Assembly (NCBI GenBank): GCA_903893795.1
Contig: CAITNO010000133.1
Location: 1 to 42,909 of the forward strand
Source: Candidatus Hydrogenedentota bacterium
GTDB lineage: Bacteria; Hydrogenedentota; Hydrogenedentia; Hydrogenedentales; CAITNO01
DNA length: 42,909 bases
Reading direction: 5' to 3'
In this document: one piece after another, positions 32,263 through 42,400 of the stretch
Numbering within the stretch: the first letter of the stretch is position 1
How the letters are laid out: each line of letters opens with the position of its first letter
The notes under the pieces: model-generated
The model's input: only the letters and a program-made list of their open reading frames with translations
Told to the model about the DNA's origin: nothing
Databases searched by the model: none
Program-made: the position numbers and the translations under genes

Positions 32263-35200
32263 CTTGACTTATCTTTTCCGCCGAACATGTAGTAGACCAT
32301 CGGAATGATTACCAGTGTTAGCACGGTCGAAAGGGAGAGTCCGGAGATGATCGTGATGGCCATGGGCTTGCGCATTTCCGAGCCTTCACCCGTGGCCACG
32401 AGCATGGGCACAAGGCCCAGCACTGCCGTAAGTGTAGTCATCAGGATGGGGCGCAGCCGCACTTTGCCGGCCAGCACGATGGCATCGACCTTGGGCATGC
32501 CGCGGTCGCGCAGCAGATTGATATAGTCCACGAGCACGATGGCGTTCTTCACCACGATGCCCGCCAGCATGATGCCGCCCAGGAAGACCATGACGCTCAG
32601 GCTCGTGTCGGTGTAGTACAGGGTGTAGATGACGCCGATAAACGCCAGCGGGATGCTGAACATGATCAGTGCAGGGTGGATGATGGACTCGAACTGGCAG
32701 GCCATCACCACGTAGACCAGGAACATGGCCAGAATGAGCGCAAACCGAAGGCTTGAGTAGGCCGTGCCCAGTTCGCGGTTCTGCCCGCCCTGCTGGAAGT
32801 AGAAGTCGTCGGGCTTGTTCACTTTCTTTACGGCGTCGTCAATGTCCTGCGCCACCGCGCCCAGGTCTCGGCCTTCCACGTTTGTCGTGATGACGGCCAC
32901 CTGCTTCTGGTCCACGCGCCGAATTTCGCTGGGTCCTTCCTGCACGGTAATCTTCGCCACATCGGAGAGCGGAATGGGCACGGGGCCGTCGGTCACCGAA
33001 AGCTTGCGCAGGTCGTCCACACTGCTCAGCAGCGCCTGGTCAGTGCGCACACGAATGTCTACCTTTTCGCCGCCGCGGCTGAAACGCGTCGCCACGTCGC
33101 CCTGCACCTCCGTGCGGAGTCGCAGCGCCACCTGCCCGGGAGATATCTTCTTTTCCGCCAGGGATTCGCGGTCGAGCTCGACAATCAGTTCCGGATAGCC
33201 GGTCTTGATGCTCAATTCCGCATCCTTCACGCCCGGAACCTTGCGGATAACATCCACCGCCTCCATCCCCACACGCCGGAGTTCATTCAGGTCCTCGCCG
33301 ACCACCATGAGTTCCACCGCTGTTTTGAAACTGAACATGCTTGGCAGGGTGAAATTGATGTTCTCATCGGTCCGCTCCAGCAGTACCTTCTCGCGCAGTT
33401 CCTTGATGATGCCGTCCTGGATGGGCGCAGTCCTTTCCGGGTCCTTCAACTGCACGGTGAACTGGGCCACATTTTCACCGCCCTTGTTCGTTCCGGTCTT
33501 CTTTTCCTGGCCGATTTCCACGGTCACGGAGGCAACCTCCCGGTGATCGCGCAGGATGGCCTCAAATTTTCGCGCCCGCCGTTCTGTATCCTGCAAGCGG
33601 GTGCCCGCGCGGGCTTCCATGCGCATCCCAAATTCACCCTGTTTCATCGGGGGGATAAGTTCGCGTCCCAGCTTGGTGGCGATGAACCCGGAATGCGCCC
33701 CCAGGAGAATCACGAGCAGGAGAAAGACGGGGCTAAAGCGCAGGCACACGCTCAGCATGAATCCGTAGCTTTCGCGAAAGACATTGAACGACCGGTCAAA
33801 GAGAAAGAGGAACCAACCCATGGCAACCTTGAAGACCAGGCGCACAATCCATGCGACAATCAGAATGGCAACGCATAGAAGATGAAGACCCGTGGCAAAA
33901 ACCGAGTAAAGAAGCTTGAGAAGAATCTGGCACAGGGCCATGACCAGCAGCAGCGGAAGGCAGCAAAACGCGATAACCGCTTTGATGATGCGCAGGGGGC
34001 CGATGCCAAGGCGCAATGCCGCCATGGTGGTGAACGACGGTCCGAAGGCATCCACGAAGACATCCCGCAAGCCTTCCCAGGCGTAGCGGAGCCCCAGCAG
34101 TGGAATCAGGAGCACTGAAACAACACGCGACCGGCGTTGCAGGTTTCGGGCTTCCCTGTATGCCCGCACTGTCCACACCACCTGTGCGCCCGCCTGCAGT
34201 CCCAATCCGGTCCGCGAGGCCAGCAGTGGCACCAGAAACATGGCCGTGAGCAGGGACGCCATCAGGGAGTAGCTGACCGTCAGGGCAAGATCCCGGAACA
34301 ACTGGCCCGAAATCCCTTCCACGAAAGTGATGGGGACAAAGACGCACACGGTTGTCAGGGTTGATGAAATGACCGGCGCGGCGACCTCCCGGGTGCCGCG
34401 CTCTGCGGCGTCCACCACGCCGTCGCCCTCTTCGCGGCACCGGAAAATACTTTCGAGCACCACGATGGAGTCGTCGACCAGCAGGCCCACGCCGAGCGCC
34501 AGGCCGCCAAGGGACATGATGTTAAGCGTGATGTGCTGCAGGAACATCGGTATAAACGTTGCAATCACCGACAGTGGAATGGCAATGCCGATAATCAGTG
34601 TGGTCTTGATTTCCTGAAGGAAGATGAACAGGATGGCCAAGGCCAGGAATCCGCCCTGAATGACTGAGTCACGCACTTCTTTTGTGGAAGCCTCGATAAA
34701 GCGGGACTGGTCCGTGATGACAGTGAGGCTGACCTCCGGTGGGAGCCGGTCCAGCAGGGTGCGTTTGGACGGGGGCGGCGGGGTGCCCTGCGCCGATTTG
34801 CCGCGCATGGCCGACTTTGCGCGCCGTTCGGCCGCAGCCATGCCGGCCGTAATATTGGCCTGAAGCTTTTCCGCGAAGGAAAGGGGACGCTCCATCGCGA
34901 GCAAATCGCGCACACGGTTGCACACGGCCACAGTGTTCGCATCGCCCTCTTTGTAAACATCCACGGCCACGGCCTCGCGGCCGTTAATGCGGACAATGGT
35001 TTCGCGTTCCTTGGCGCCCATGAATACGTCCGCCAGGTCGGATAGGCGCTTCTGCGTGCCCGAAGGGGTGGTAATCAGTGTGGCGGAGATCTGGTCGATG
35101 TTCGTGTATTCGTTCATCGTGCGGACGAGGTATTCCGTCTTGCCCTCGCGAAGCTGTCCGCCGGAAAGATTGATGTTCTGTTGTGCCAGGTTCTCCACAA

Positions 35201-35858
35201 TATACTGAAGCGGCAGGCCGAGGCCTTTCAACTTCTCCGCGTCGACCAGTACCTGGATTTCCTCTTCCTGGCCGCCCTTCACCGCCACCTGCGCGATGCC
35301 GGCCTCGGCCTCGAGATCGCTCTTGAGGTGTTTTTCCGCGTCATAACGTATCGTGGTGAGGCGCTTGACCTCCTCGTCGGGGGTGCCTTGGGCGCCGGTG
35401 GCCGTAATGGCGATGCGGATGACCGGGTCGCGCGTCGGGTCATAGCGCAGGATGACCGGCTTTTTGGTGACTTCCTTGGGCGCCTCAAAAAGGTCCAGCC
35501 GATCGCGCACTTCCTGCTGGGCCGTGTTCATCTCCGTGCCCCAGGTGAATTCAAGTGTGATCTCGGAGCGTCCCGGCGCGGACACACTGCTAATCTCCAC
35601 AAGCCCGCTGACGATGGACAGCATTTCCTCCAGGGGACGGGTGACCAGTTTTTCCACGTCTTCCGGCGCGGCGCCCTCATACTCCGTCCGAACGGTGAGT
35701 GACGGGTACGAAATGTTCGGCATCAGGTTGATGGGAAGCTTCTCGTAGGATCGCCAACCGAACACGACGATGGTCAGGAAAAGCATGATCATCGTCACCG
35801 GGCGCCGGATGGCAACGCGGTATTTTTGGGAAGTGCTGTCTTCGGGAGTGTTGGTCAT
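32259..35858 (-). CDS. RND efflux pump subunit with membrane-embedded central insertion
   Basis: 1199 residues, 130-180 longer than normal RND proteins. The N-terminal helix (RRPVTMIMLFLTIVVFG), pore lobes and the proton-relay pair D462-D463 (GLLVDDSIVVLES) are standard. Between the two halves, about 551-690, there is an extra 140-residue part with several hydrophobic segments (about 579-590, 622-655, 656-685) instead of a short cytoplasmic loop. A further Pro-rich insert lies near 342-370 in the first periplasmic part. It is the first pump gene after the adaptor and overlaps the second by four bases. The pair plus adaptor fits a two-pump tripartite exporter; substrate unknown, and no outer-membrane channel gene is in the window. 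Confidence 0.93.
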   Translation of the reverse strand: MTNTPEDSTSQKYRVAIRRPVTMIMLFLTIVVFGWRSYEKLPINLMPNISYPSLTVRTEYEGAAPEDVEKLVTRPLEEMLSIVSGLVEISSVSAPGRSEITLEFTWGTEMNTAQQEVRDRLDLFEAPKEVTKKPVILRYDPTRDPVIRIAITATGAQGTPDEEVKRLTTIRYDAEKHLKSDLEAEAGIAQVAVKGGQEEEIQVLVDAEKLKGLGLPLQYIVENLAQQNINLSGGQLREGKTEYLVRTMNEYTNIDQISATLITTPSGTQKRLSDLADVFMGAKERETIVRINGREAVAVDVYKEGDANTVAVCNRVRDLLAMERPLSFAEKLQANITAGMAAAERRAKSAMRGKSAQGTPPPPSKRTLLDRLPPEVSLTVITDQSRFIEASTKEVRDSVIQGGFLALAILFIFLQEIKTTLIIGIAIPLSVIATFIPMFLQHITLNIMSLGGLALGVGLLVDDSIVVLESIFRCREEGDGVVDAAERGTREVAAPVISSTLTTVCVFVPITFVEGISGQLFRDLALTVSYSLMASLLTAMFLVPLLASRTGLGLQAGAQVVWTVRAYREARNLQRRSRVVSVLLIPLLGLRYAWEGLRDVFVDAFGPSFTTMAALRLGIGPLRIIKAVIAFCCLPLLLVMALCQILLKLLYSVFATGLHLLCVAILIVAWIVRLVFKVAMGWFLFLFDRSFNVFRESYGFMLSVCLRFSPVFLLLVILLGAHSGFIATKLGRELIPPMKQGEFGMRMEARAGTRLQDTERRARKFEAILRDHREVASVTVEIGQEKKTGTNKGGENVAQFTVQLKDPERTAPIQDGIIKELREKVLLERTDENINFTLPSMFSFKTAVELMVVGEDLNELRRVGMEAVDVIRKVPGVKDAELSIKTGYPELIVELDRESLAEKKISPGQVALRLRTEVQGDVATRFSRGGEKVDIRVRTDQALLSSVDDLRKLSVTDGPVPIPLSDVAKITVQEGPSEIRRVDQKQVAVITTNVEGRDLGAVAQDIDDAVKKVNKPDDFYFQQGGQNRELGTAYSSLRFALILAMFLVYVVMACQFESIIHPALIMFSIPLAFIGVIYTLYYTDTSLSVMVFLGGIMLAGIVVKNAIVLVDYINLLRDRGMPKVDAIVLAGKVRLRPILMTTLTAVLGLVPMLVATGEGSEMRKPMAITIISGLSLSTVLTLVIIPMVYYMFGGKDKSR

Positions 35859-35924
35859 GGGCGGTCCGCCGGGTTGCGTTGCGCGCCGGGGCGCGCCATC
35901 CTGTGTGAACTTGGGGAAAAGGGC

Positions 35925-37220
35925 CTACTTGGTCGCGGTCTCTTCCATCTCCTTCTGCTTCTTGGCTTCCTCTTCGGACTTCTTCTTCGCCGCGGCGATC
36001 GCCTCATTGAAAGACACGCCCTCGCGGGCCTTGAGTTCCTTTTCGGCGCTGGTGATGGTTACGTAAGAGTTTTGCTTGAGCGTATGCTGGCCAAGCACCA
36101 CCACCTGGGTGTTGTCGTCCACCCCGGATAGGACTTCGATGTTGTTGCTGTCCTCCAGTCCTGTTTTCACCTCGATGCGCTGTGCGACATAGGCGGCATC
36201 CTCCGGCTTGGCCGCCGCATCGGGCGCGGGGGCCGGGTCGGGCTGACTCTGGGCATTCGCCTGCGCTTCGGGAAGCACGGTCATAAGGTACATGCGCGCA
36301 TTCTCTTCGATGACAGCGTCTTTCGGCACCACGAGCGCGTTTTTGTGGGTTTCCATGACGAGCCGGACACGGGCAAAGGCTGCGTCGCGCAGCTTCGCCT
36401 TGTCGTCCATGGTGAAATCGAGCACAACCTTGACGGTGCCGCTGAGCGGGTCAACACTGGGGTTGATGCGGCGCAGCTTGGCGGTAAACTCCTGCCCTTC
36501 CATGGTGTCCACGCGCACCCTGGCCTCCTGCCCCACAGACAGGCGCGAAAGCTCTTTCTCCGGCACCTGGATGGGCAAAACGTAGGAACCGGTGTCCACC
36601 AGCGAGAAAACCGGCATGCCGGGGGAGACGAGCAGACCCTCCTGAATGTTTCGCTTGGTCACCACGCCGCCGATGGGGGCGGTGATGGTCTGGTGCTTTA
36701 GCTGTGCCTGGTTGATTTCCAGCAACGCCTTGGCCTGGTCATAGGCGAATTTGGTGTTGTCCCGTTCCACGGGCGCGCCGATGCCTTCCGCAAGACTGCG
36801 TTCGGCAATCTGAAAGGCGGTTTTGCGTTGCTCCACCTGGATGAGCGTCTGGCGCATCTGGGCATCCATTTCCGTCTTGTCCAGTTCGGCAAGGACCGCG
36901 CCTTCCTTGACGCGGTCGCCCTCTTCCGCTTTCACTGAAAGGCACACGCCCGTTCCCTTGGAAAGCACTTCCACCCGCTTTTCCGCCACGATGCGAGTGG
37001 TGGTTTCAAAATAGGCGGATATGTCCGCCCGCTTGGGATGGGACACCTCGACGGGAATCAGTATGCGTTCCGATTCTGTTTTTTTCGCTTCCCCGGCGGG
37101 CGCGGTACCACCCGGAGCCGATTGCTTGGCTTCCGCTGCGGCCCCCTCGACCGGTTTTGTGCATCCGACCATGAGCACCGCCGTGCAACACAACATTAGA
37201 ATCAGAACGCTGTTCCGCAT
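35925..37220 (-). CDS. RND periplasmic adaptor (membrane fusion protein), lipoprotein
   Basis: 431 residues. The lipobox VLMVGC puts the lipidated Cys at 20. The HlyD/AcrA fold follows: a lipoyl half (VEVLSKGTGVCLSVKAEEGDRVKEG), a helical hairpin, the second lipoyl half (LKHQTITAPIGGVVTKRNIQEG), a beta barrel (VRVDTMEGQEFTAKLRRI), and a membrane-proximal domain. The C-terminal tail is Lys/Glu-rich. It would join the pumps to an outer-membrane channel. AGGAGAG precedes the ATG at 37220. The first pump follows 66 bases later. Confidence 0.93.
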   Translation of the reverse strand: MRNSVLILMLCCTAVLMVGCTKPVEGAAAEAKQSAPGGTAPAGEAKKTESERILIPVEVSHPKRADISAYFETTTRIVAEKRVEVLSKGTGVCLSVKAEEGDRVKEGAVLAELDKTEMDAQMRQTLIQVEQRKTAFQIAERSLAEGIGAPVERDNTKFAYDQAKALLEINQAQLKHQTITAPIGGVVTKRNIQEGLLVSPGMPVFSLVDTGSYVLPIQVPEKELSRLSVGQEARVRVDTMEGQEFTAKLRRINPSVDPLSGTVKVVLDFTMDDKAKLRDAAFARVRLVMETHKNALVVPKDAVIEENARMYLMTVLPEAQANAQSQPDPAPAPDAAAKPEDAAYVAQRIEVKTGLEDSNNIEVLSGVDDNTQVVVLGQHTLKQNSYVTITSAEKELKAREGVSFNEAIAAAKKKSEEEAKKQKEMEETATK

Positions 37221-37613
37221 GGACTCTCCTGAAGAGCGCCCGCGCATTTCAGGCCTTTTCAGGCTTTATCAAATGCGCGAATACCCAAGTGTGGGTGTGT
37301 TTACGGGAGACTGTGCGGGTGTGGTACACCCGATATGCCAACAGCCCGCCACACAGACCCTCTCAACCATGAACACAATCGACTTTTTCAAACGTCAAAC
37401 CTTACCGATGAGACCCACGATCATTACACTGAGGTTTCACACAATGTACACTTCACCGTGTCCCATCGCACCCTTGGTGGGGGCTCATCGCAGGCCACCA
37501 ACTATAGCAGACCGGCGGGGGGCGCATAAAGAATTTCCGGCATCGTTGCCGCGCGAGGCCCCCTGCTCATGGAACATTCCATGGGCATTGTCAACTCGTG
37601 TATTCAAAAGGGG
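37221..37613. other. Intergenic region with two inverted repeats
   Basis: 393 bases upstream of the adaptor gene, with no credible gene. It holds the CGCGCATTT repeat pair (listed separately) and a smaller one, CATGGAA at 37568-37574 with TTCCATG at 37577-37583. There is also a G/T-rich stretch with repeated GGGTGT near 37290-37330. No promoter with both hexamers was found for the adaptor gene. Confidence 0.5.
37241..37279. promoter_or_regulatory. Perfect inverted repeat in the RND operon leader
   Basis: CGCGCATTT (37241-37249) and AAATGCGCG (37271-37279) are perfect inverted copies, 30 bases centre to centre, that is nearly three helical turns. They lie just upstream of the adaptor start. 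Between them is a tandem repeat of CAGGC followed by a T-rich stretch (TTTT or TTTAT). It is a candidate operator for a regulator of the efflux genes, or a leader hairpin. Confidence 0.45.
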
Positions 37614-38456
37614 TTAGCTTCCGGGAAGTTCATCCCGTATGCGTCGGGGGCGGACCCCCTGTTTCTCCCATTTGGCCTCGATGGCGGCCCGGCGCTCCTG
37701 CTGCGCCTTCCGCAGGCGGGGCATCCATACGCGCAGATCTAGACTGTCCGGAAGCATCTTGCCAATGAAAGGCACCATCAGCGAATCGTTTAGGGCATCG
37801 CAGAAGGAATCATACAGTTGAACATGATTCTTGAACCGGGCCTCTTCGTCTACAGGGGTGTCCAGGGAGACCGCATCCAGGTCGATAAAGAAAAACCGGT
37901 CGCCTTCGCGGGTGAATATATTCTTGCCCGAAAGGTCTGAATGATAGGCCCCGGCCGCCTCGATGCTGTTTATGCCATCGGCTAGACGGTCCAGAAAACC
38001 GCCGATGGTGTCGGCGCCCGCGCCCTGTTTCAATAGGGACAGCAGGAACTCCTCGGTGTTAATCTGTCCGGCCAGATACTGAAAGACGAACACCGTGCCA
38101 CTGACCAGGCCGAGCCGCTGCTTTTCGACAAAGGCAAGCGGTTCGGGCACACGCACATGATTCGCGCGCAGATGGTGCGAGGCGAGCCAGGGTTGGCGGA
38201 AGCGGTCGCGTAGCAGGGTATGGCGCATGGTCTTGATGCCCGCGCCGGCGCGGCTTTCCTTCACCACCCAGTGCCCCACGCGCCGCACCTCGGCCTTGGG
38301 GGAGGTTTTCAGGACCTCTCCGGGATGGGTCAACAGTGTTTCCAACTGGGCGAATGTCACATCACTGCGGAGATACACCGTCCTGCCCGACAGGCGGCTG
38401 ATGCTGAAATTGGGGGGGCACATGGGGTCTTTTGAAGAAGTGTCGCTACTGCTCAT
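37614..38456 (-). CDS. WaaP/KdkA-type LPS-core kinase-like protein (second of pair)
   Basis: 280 residues with a small protein-kinase-like fold: a candidate ATP Lys at 66 (GHWVVKES), a catalytic loop H172-D174-N179 (YHSDLSGKNIF) and a metal motif FFIDLDAV (D192, D194). This is the pattern of lipopolysaccharide kinases such as WaaP and KdkA, which phosphorylate the inner-core sugars of LPS in the cytoplasm. The ATG at 38456 overlaps the stop of the upstream kinase gene (ATGA) and is preceded by CAGGAA. The N-terminal 20 residues are polar and poorly conserved. The exact acceptor sugar is open. Confidence 0.85.
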   Translation of the reverse strand: MSSSDTSSKDPMCPPNFSISRLSGRTVYLRSDVTFAQLETLLTHPGEVLKTSPKAEVRRVGHWVVKESRAGAGIKTMRHTLLRDRFRQPWLASHHLRANHVRVPEPLAFVEKQRLGLVSGTVFVFQYLAGQINTEEFLLSLLKQGAGADTIGGFLDRLADGINSIEAAGAYHSDLSGKNIFTREGDRFFFIDLDAVSLDTPVDEEARFKNHVQLYDSFCDALNDSLMVPFIGKMLPDSLDLRVWMPRLRKAQQERRAAIEAKWEKQGVRPRRIRDELPGS

Positions 38457-39262
38457 GTTCCTGCTTTCCTGCCCCGTATTCCCGTGGACAGACTTCCTTT
38501 CAACTGATACAGCCTGTCCAGCCATTCCGGAATGCCCGTTCCGCCCAAATCGCCGTAGCCGGCCATGAAATCTTCAAAACAATCCCGTGGCAAACCGTTC
38601 TTCTCAAGGGATCGGCGAAATCTAAGCAGATTTCGGCTGCACTCAATCACACTCGGCATGGCGCCAATATCGGCTCGGTCAAGGTCGATGAGGTGGGGGA
38701 GACCCTGGGCAACCACTATGTTTTTCACTTGAAGGTCGGCATGCCACACGCCGCGCCAGTGCATGTCGCGCACCAACAGGCCCACGCTGCGCATCATGCA
38801 GGTGCGTTCCCCGTTGCTTTCGCTGGAAACATGCGCCTGCAACCAACCCAATAAATCAGACCCTTTCAGTAGTTCTGTCGCCAGCGCGCCGCTGACCAGG
38901 GGGCCCCGTCTCTCCCAAAGGACGCCAAGCAACCGCGGCACGGGAAGACCGAGTTGCTCGGTCCACCAGTGGGCGACAAATTCCAAACCCGGACGGTTTA
39001 TAAAGAGATAATGGCTGCCCAGCAGGTGGGAAACCAACCCGCCCCGGTGACAAACCCGCACCAATCCATCCCGGTCGTGGGTCCAGGGAAAGCTGCGCAA
39101 TGCGCCCCGCTCACCCCGTTGGATTGTGGTGCAGTTTTCCGCCGTGGTCAGCGCCTGGGCAATAGCGTCAGCCCCATCCCGACGCACAACCAGCCGCATC
39201 CGCCCCAGGTCGCGCGTCTCAAATTCATCTGAGGCAAGGATTTCCGGCAGTTCCATGTTCAT
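38453..39262 (-). CDS. KdkA-like 3-deoxy-D-manno-octulosonic acid kinase (first of pair)
   Basis: 269 residues. KdkA-type features are strong: GERGALRSFPW, GLVRVCHRGGLVSHLLGSHY, LGLPVPRLLG, and the kinase loop H174-D176-N181 (WHADLQVKNIVV) with LIDLDRAD as metal motif. KdkA phosphorylates Kdo next to lipid A. Together with the downstream paralogue it forms a two-kinase unit with a four-base overlap. The start is ATG 39262 or 39256, with only a weak GGGAA nearby. Its promoter is at 39283-39312. The presence of both implies an LPS core with more than one phosphorylated sugar. Confidence 0.87.
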   Translation of the reverse strand: MNMELPEILASDEFETRDLGRMRLVVRRDGADAIAQALTTAENCTTIQRGERGALRSFPWTHDRDGLVRVCHRGGLVSHLLGSHYLFINRPGLEFVAHWWTEQLGLPVPRLLGVLWERRGPLVSGALATELLKGSDLLGWLQAHVSSESNGERTCMMRSVGLLVRDMHWRGVWHADLQVKNIVVAQGLPHLIDLDRADIGAMPSVIECSRNLLRFRRSLEKNGLPRDCFEDFMAGYGDLGGTGIPEWLDRLYQLKGSLSTGIRGRKAGT

Positions 39263-39282
39263 TTCCCGAAAAAGTGTGCTTC

Positions 39283-39312
39283 ATTATGAAGTCTGAGCCC
39301 TTCTTGGCGCAA
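39283..39312 (-). promoter_or_regulatory. Promoter TTGCGC-N18-CATAAT for the kinase pair
   Basis: On the minus strand TTGCGC (39312-39307) is 18 bases from CATAAT (39288-39283), which ends 20 bases before the kinase start. The same TTGCGC -35 occurs at 15188. Confidence 0.55.
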
Positions 39313-39413
39313 ACCTGATGCCTGAAACAGGGGGCGTGCCCTTGCCAAATGGAATCGCCTCGGCAGCTTCCAGGATGACTTTGCAAGTCTTGGCGTAATC
39401 TGGAGGGATTCGT

Positions 39414-42400
39414 CTAGGGCGATGTTTCGGACACCTTGAGGATGCCCCCCAGGCTCGGATCGCCGATTTCAAGGGAAACTGTCCCCGCCTCGCCCACCGC
39501 GCAGGTATAGAGGCCCTCGTCCGCGCTGAGACAGTCCTTAATGCTGAGTGTTGCAGTGTCCACTCCGGAGAATTTCATATCGTTCCGCAAATCAGCCCCA
39601 TTGTGGCGCCACTGATAAGTGAGGGCAATATTGGTCGATGCGGTTGTCACTGTGAATTGCGCCGCGGCGCCCGTTCTGACCGTCACGGCTCCCGGGGAGA
39701 TGCCGGGACTTCTGCGCACCACCACAAAGGCGCCCGCAGGCACCGTGGTTGTCCAGACACTCCCGGCGGTCAACTGTCCGTCCACACCCGTGGAGCTTTG
39801 GGGGAGCAGCATGGGACCGCCGCCGACGACGGAGACCACGACCCGGTCCAGGGTGGCCTCGCCGCTGTTCTTCACAAATACTTGGTCGAAACCCCTGAAA
39901 ACCGATGCGCCGCCCGCCGAAGGCTGGCGCAGCACGGTGTATTGCAGTGTGCCATTGCGGGGAATCAGCGCGTCCACGACCGCTTGGTTCCAGTAACCAC
40001 TGTTCAGGCAACAGCCTGCCGTGGACGGGCCGCCGAGAAGCTGGGGAATCTTGGGTGTGGGCGAGAGCAAAAGGGGGTTGTTCGCCGTAATCAATTCACC
40101 ATAGACATTTTCCGCCAGCACCGGTGTGGTTTTGCCGTCCGGGTTGTCAAAGGACGGCGCATGGGCCGCCAGTGCTTCCGAATTCATGTTGGAATAGCGG
40201 GTAAAGGCGCCGTTGTGGAAGGGGGAATTGTCAAGAACATGGAGAATTTGCACATTTCGTCCCTCGGCAAGCACCACCGAACCCATGAGTTTGATCATGC
40301 CCGGTGTGCCATAGCCCCCCCGGCCTCCATCGCCGCCTTTGGCCTCTCCACATCCCTTAGCACCTGTTTCGGCCGCGCCCGAAGCCCCGTCGGCAATCTC
40401 TGCGGCATTTGCACTGAAACGGCCGCCAGTGACCTGAAGCAGGCCCTGAGCCGCCAGAATAAAGGCCCCGCCTCCGTCGGCACCCTTGGCACCGCTGCCG
40501 CCCACGCCGCCGGTGCAACCGGTGGTGGACGCCCCAGCGCCACCCCCGCCTCCACCACCTCCGCCATTGCCTGCTGCGAGCGTGCTTTCTATGGCGGGCG
40601 CGTTGAACAGCGCGGCACCGCCCTGTACGCCCGGGCCGGCATGCTTGCCGGGACGGCCGTGAAGTGCCGGTTGACCATCGGCGCCTGCATTGCCGCCCGG
40701 ACCGGCCATGCCATAGCCGCCGTAGCCCTTGGAACCGACCAAACCCTCACCGGCTGGAAGGGCAGGCGCGTTGCCCGCAGTGGAGGCTCCTTGGGCACCC
40801 ATTCCGCCCGCGCCACCCGCACCGCCGCCCAGCGTTCCGGGCGGGACCTCCAAATCTGCCAGCCAAACCATGTCGCCCGAGGCGGTAACGGACAAAGGCC
40901 TGCTTCCGGAGACATTGACCGCAACGGCGGAGGCCACCTTCACATCTTTGAAACGAAAGACGCAAACTCCATCCACATCGGCGCCGGTGGCAACGACCGT
41001 TCCGTCCAGGGTCATGGTCATTGCGGAGGTGTCTATTTCGAGACTTCCCGAGTTCGCGGTGAAATCCAATGCGGCCCCTCTGGCGTCATACGTGGCCGGG
41101 TCCTGGGCCTTGCGCACCGTGAATGCCGCGCTGCACGAGGTGCTCCGGCCCGCCCTGTCCGTGGCGGTAAGGGTGATGTCATGGCGGCCCATCGGAACTG
41201 TTGTGCCCGCAGGCGGCGATTGCGCCGTTGTTAAAGGACCGGAGCACTTGTCCCACGCCTGAAGCACCGGCAGGAAGTCGGGCACCTGCGCATTCCCCTT
41301 GTCATCGGCCAGGGCAAGCGCGTCCGGCGGGCGGGACGTGATGACCGGAGCCGCGTCGAACACGGTAACGGACCGCGTCACTTCAACGGCACGGTTGCAA
41401 CTGTCATCAAGCGCGTTGTAGGTAACCCGATATAAGCCGGGCACGGCGTTGTTCACTTTGTCCCCGCCAAGCTCGACAGGCAGGGTTCCCGAGCAACTGT
41501 CCGTGCAAAATGCGCCGGGTTCGGCGTAGGTGCCGCCGCATTCCACTCGGACTTCGGAATCACCCAGCAGTGTGATAACCGGTGCTTCCCTGTCCGCGAC
41601 GGTGACAATGCGCATGACCTCATCGGCTCGGTTGCCTTCGTTGTCGGTCACGTTGTAGCGCACGGCGTATCTGCCTGGCTCGAGCGGGTTCACCGGGTTG
41701 AAGGCGGCGACGCGCGCGCTTAGGTCGTGCAGGCAGTTGCCGTCAATGGCCGTGGCACCCGCGTCCACGTAGGGTGTTCCGCAGGCCACCATCACGGCGG
41801 GTTCACCGAGGAGGGTTATTACCGGCGGGGGGGAGGGAGTGTCGGTGGTGCGGTCGCGCCACTGGTCAAAGAGGCAGCGCTGGTAGTCAGCACACTTTGG
41901 TGCTGTTCCGCCGAACATCCACAGTGTTCCCCATTCATTCTTCCAGCAGACTGCATACTCTGCAGGACCGGTCGCCCTGGGTTTTGAGAGGGCATTTGCC
42001 CACGTCCAGGTTCCCGTAGACGGGCTAAACTTCCACAGGTCGTTGAGTTCGGCTGCGCCCGGCGTCTCGGTATAACCGGTACCGCCAAACAGCCACAAAA
42101 CGCCCCCGAAATCAATCCACGCGACAGCCTGTGTACGCCCTCCCGGCGTTTCGGCGGTCAACGGTTCTCCAAAAGAGGCATAGATGCCCGGCTGGCCGGC
42201 TTCCGAGGGGTCTTCAGTTTCAATCCAGCGGTCGTTGACGGGGTCATTCCTCCAGGTGTTCTTGACGCAGGCCTCATTCGGCGAGGATTCCGTCTGACAG
42301 CCGCCTTGAAGCCAAAGCGAACCCGACCTGTCGGTCCAGGAGACCGCGCTGTAGTGTGCGGCGGATGTTTCTTGGGGCCCCTTTGCTTCCAGCTCCGCGC

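Noticed and set aside
39603..41234. A 543-residue plus-strand frame opposite the large secreted protein
   Set aside because: Shadow frame with Arg/Gly/His bias; the minus-strand protein has a signal sequence and clear domains.
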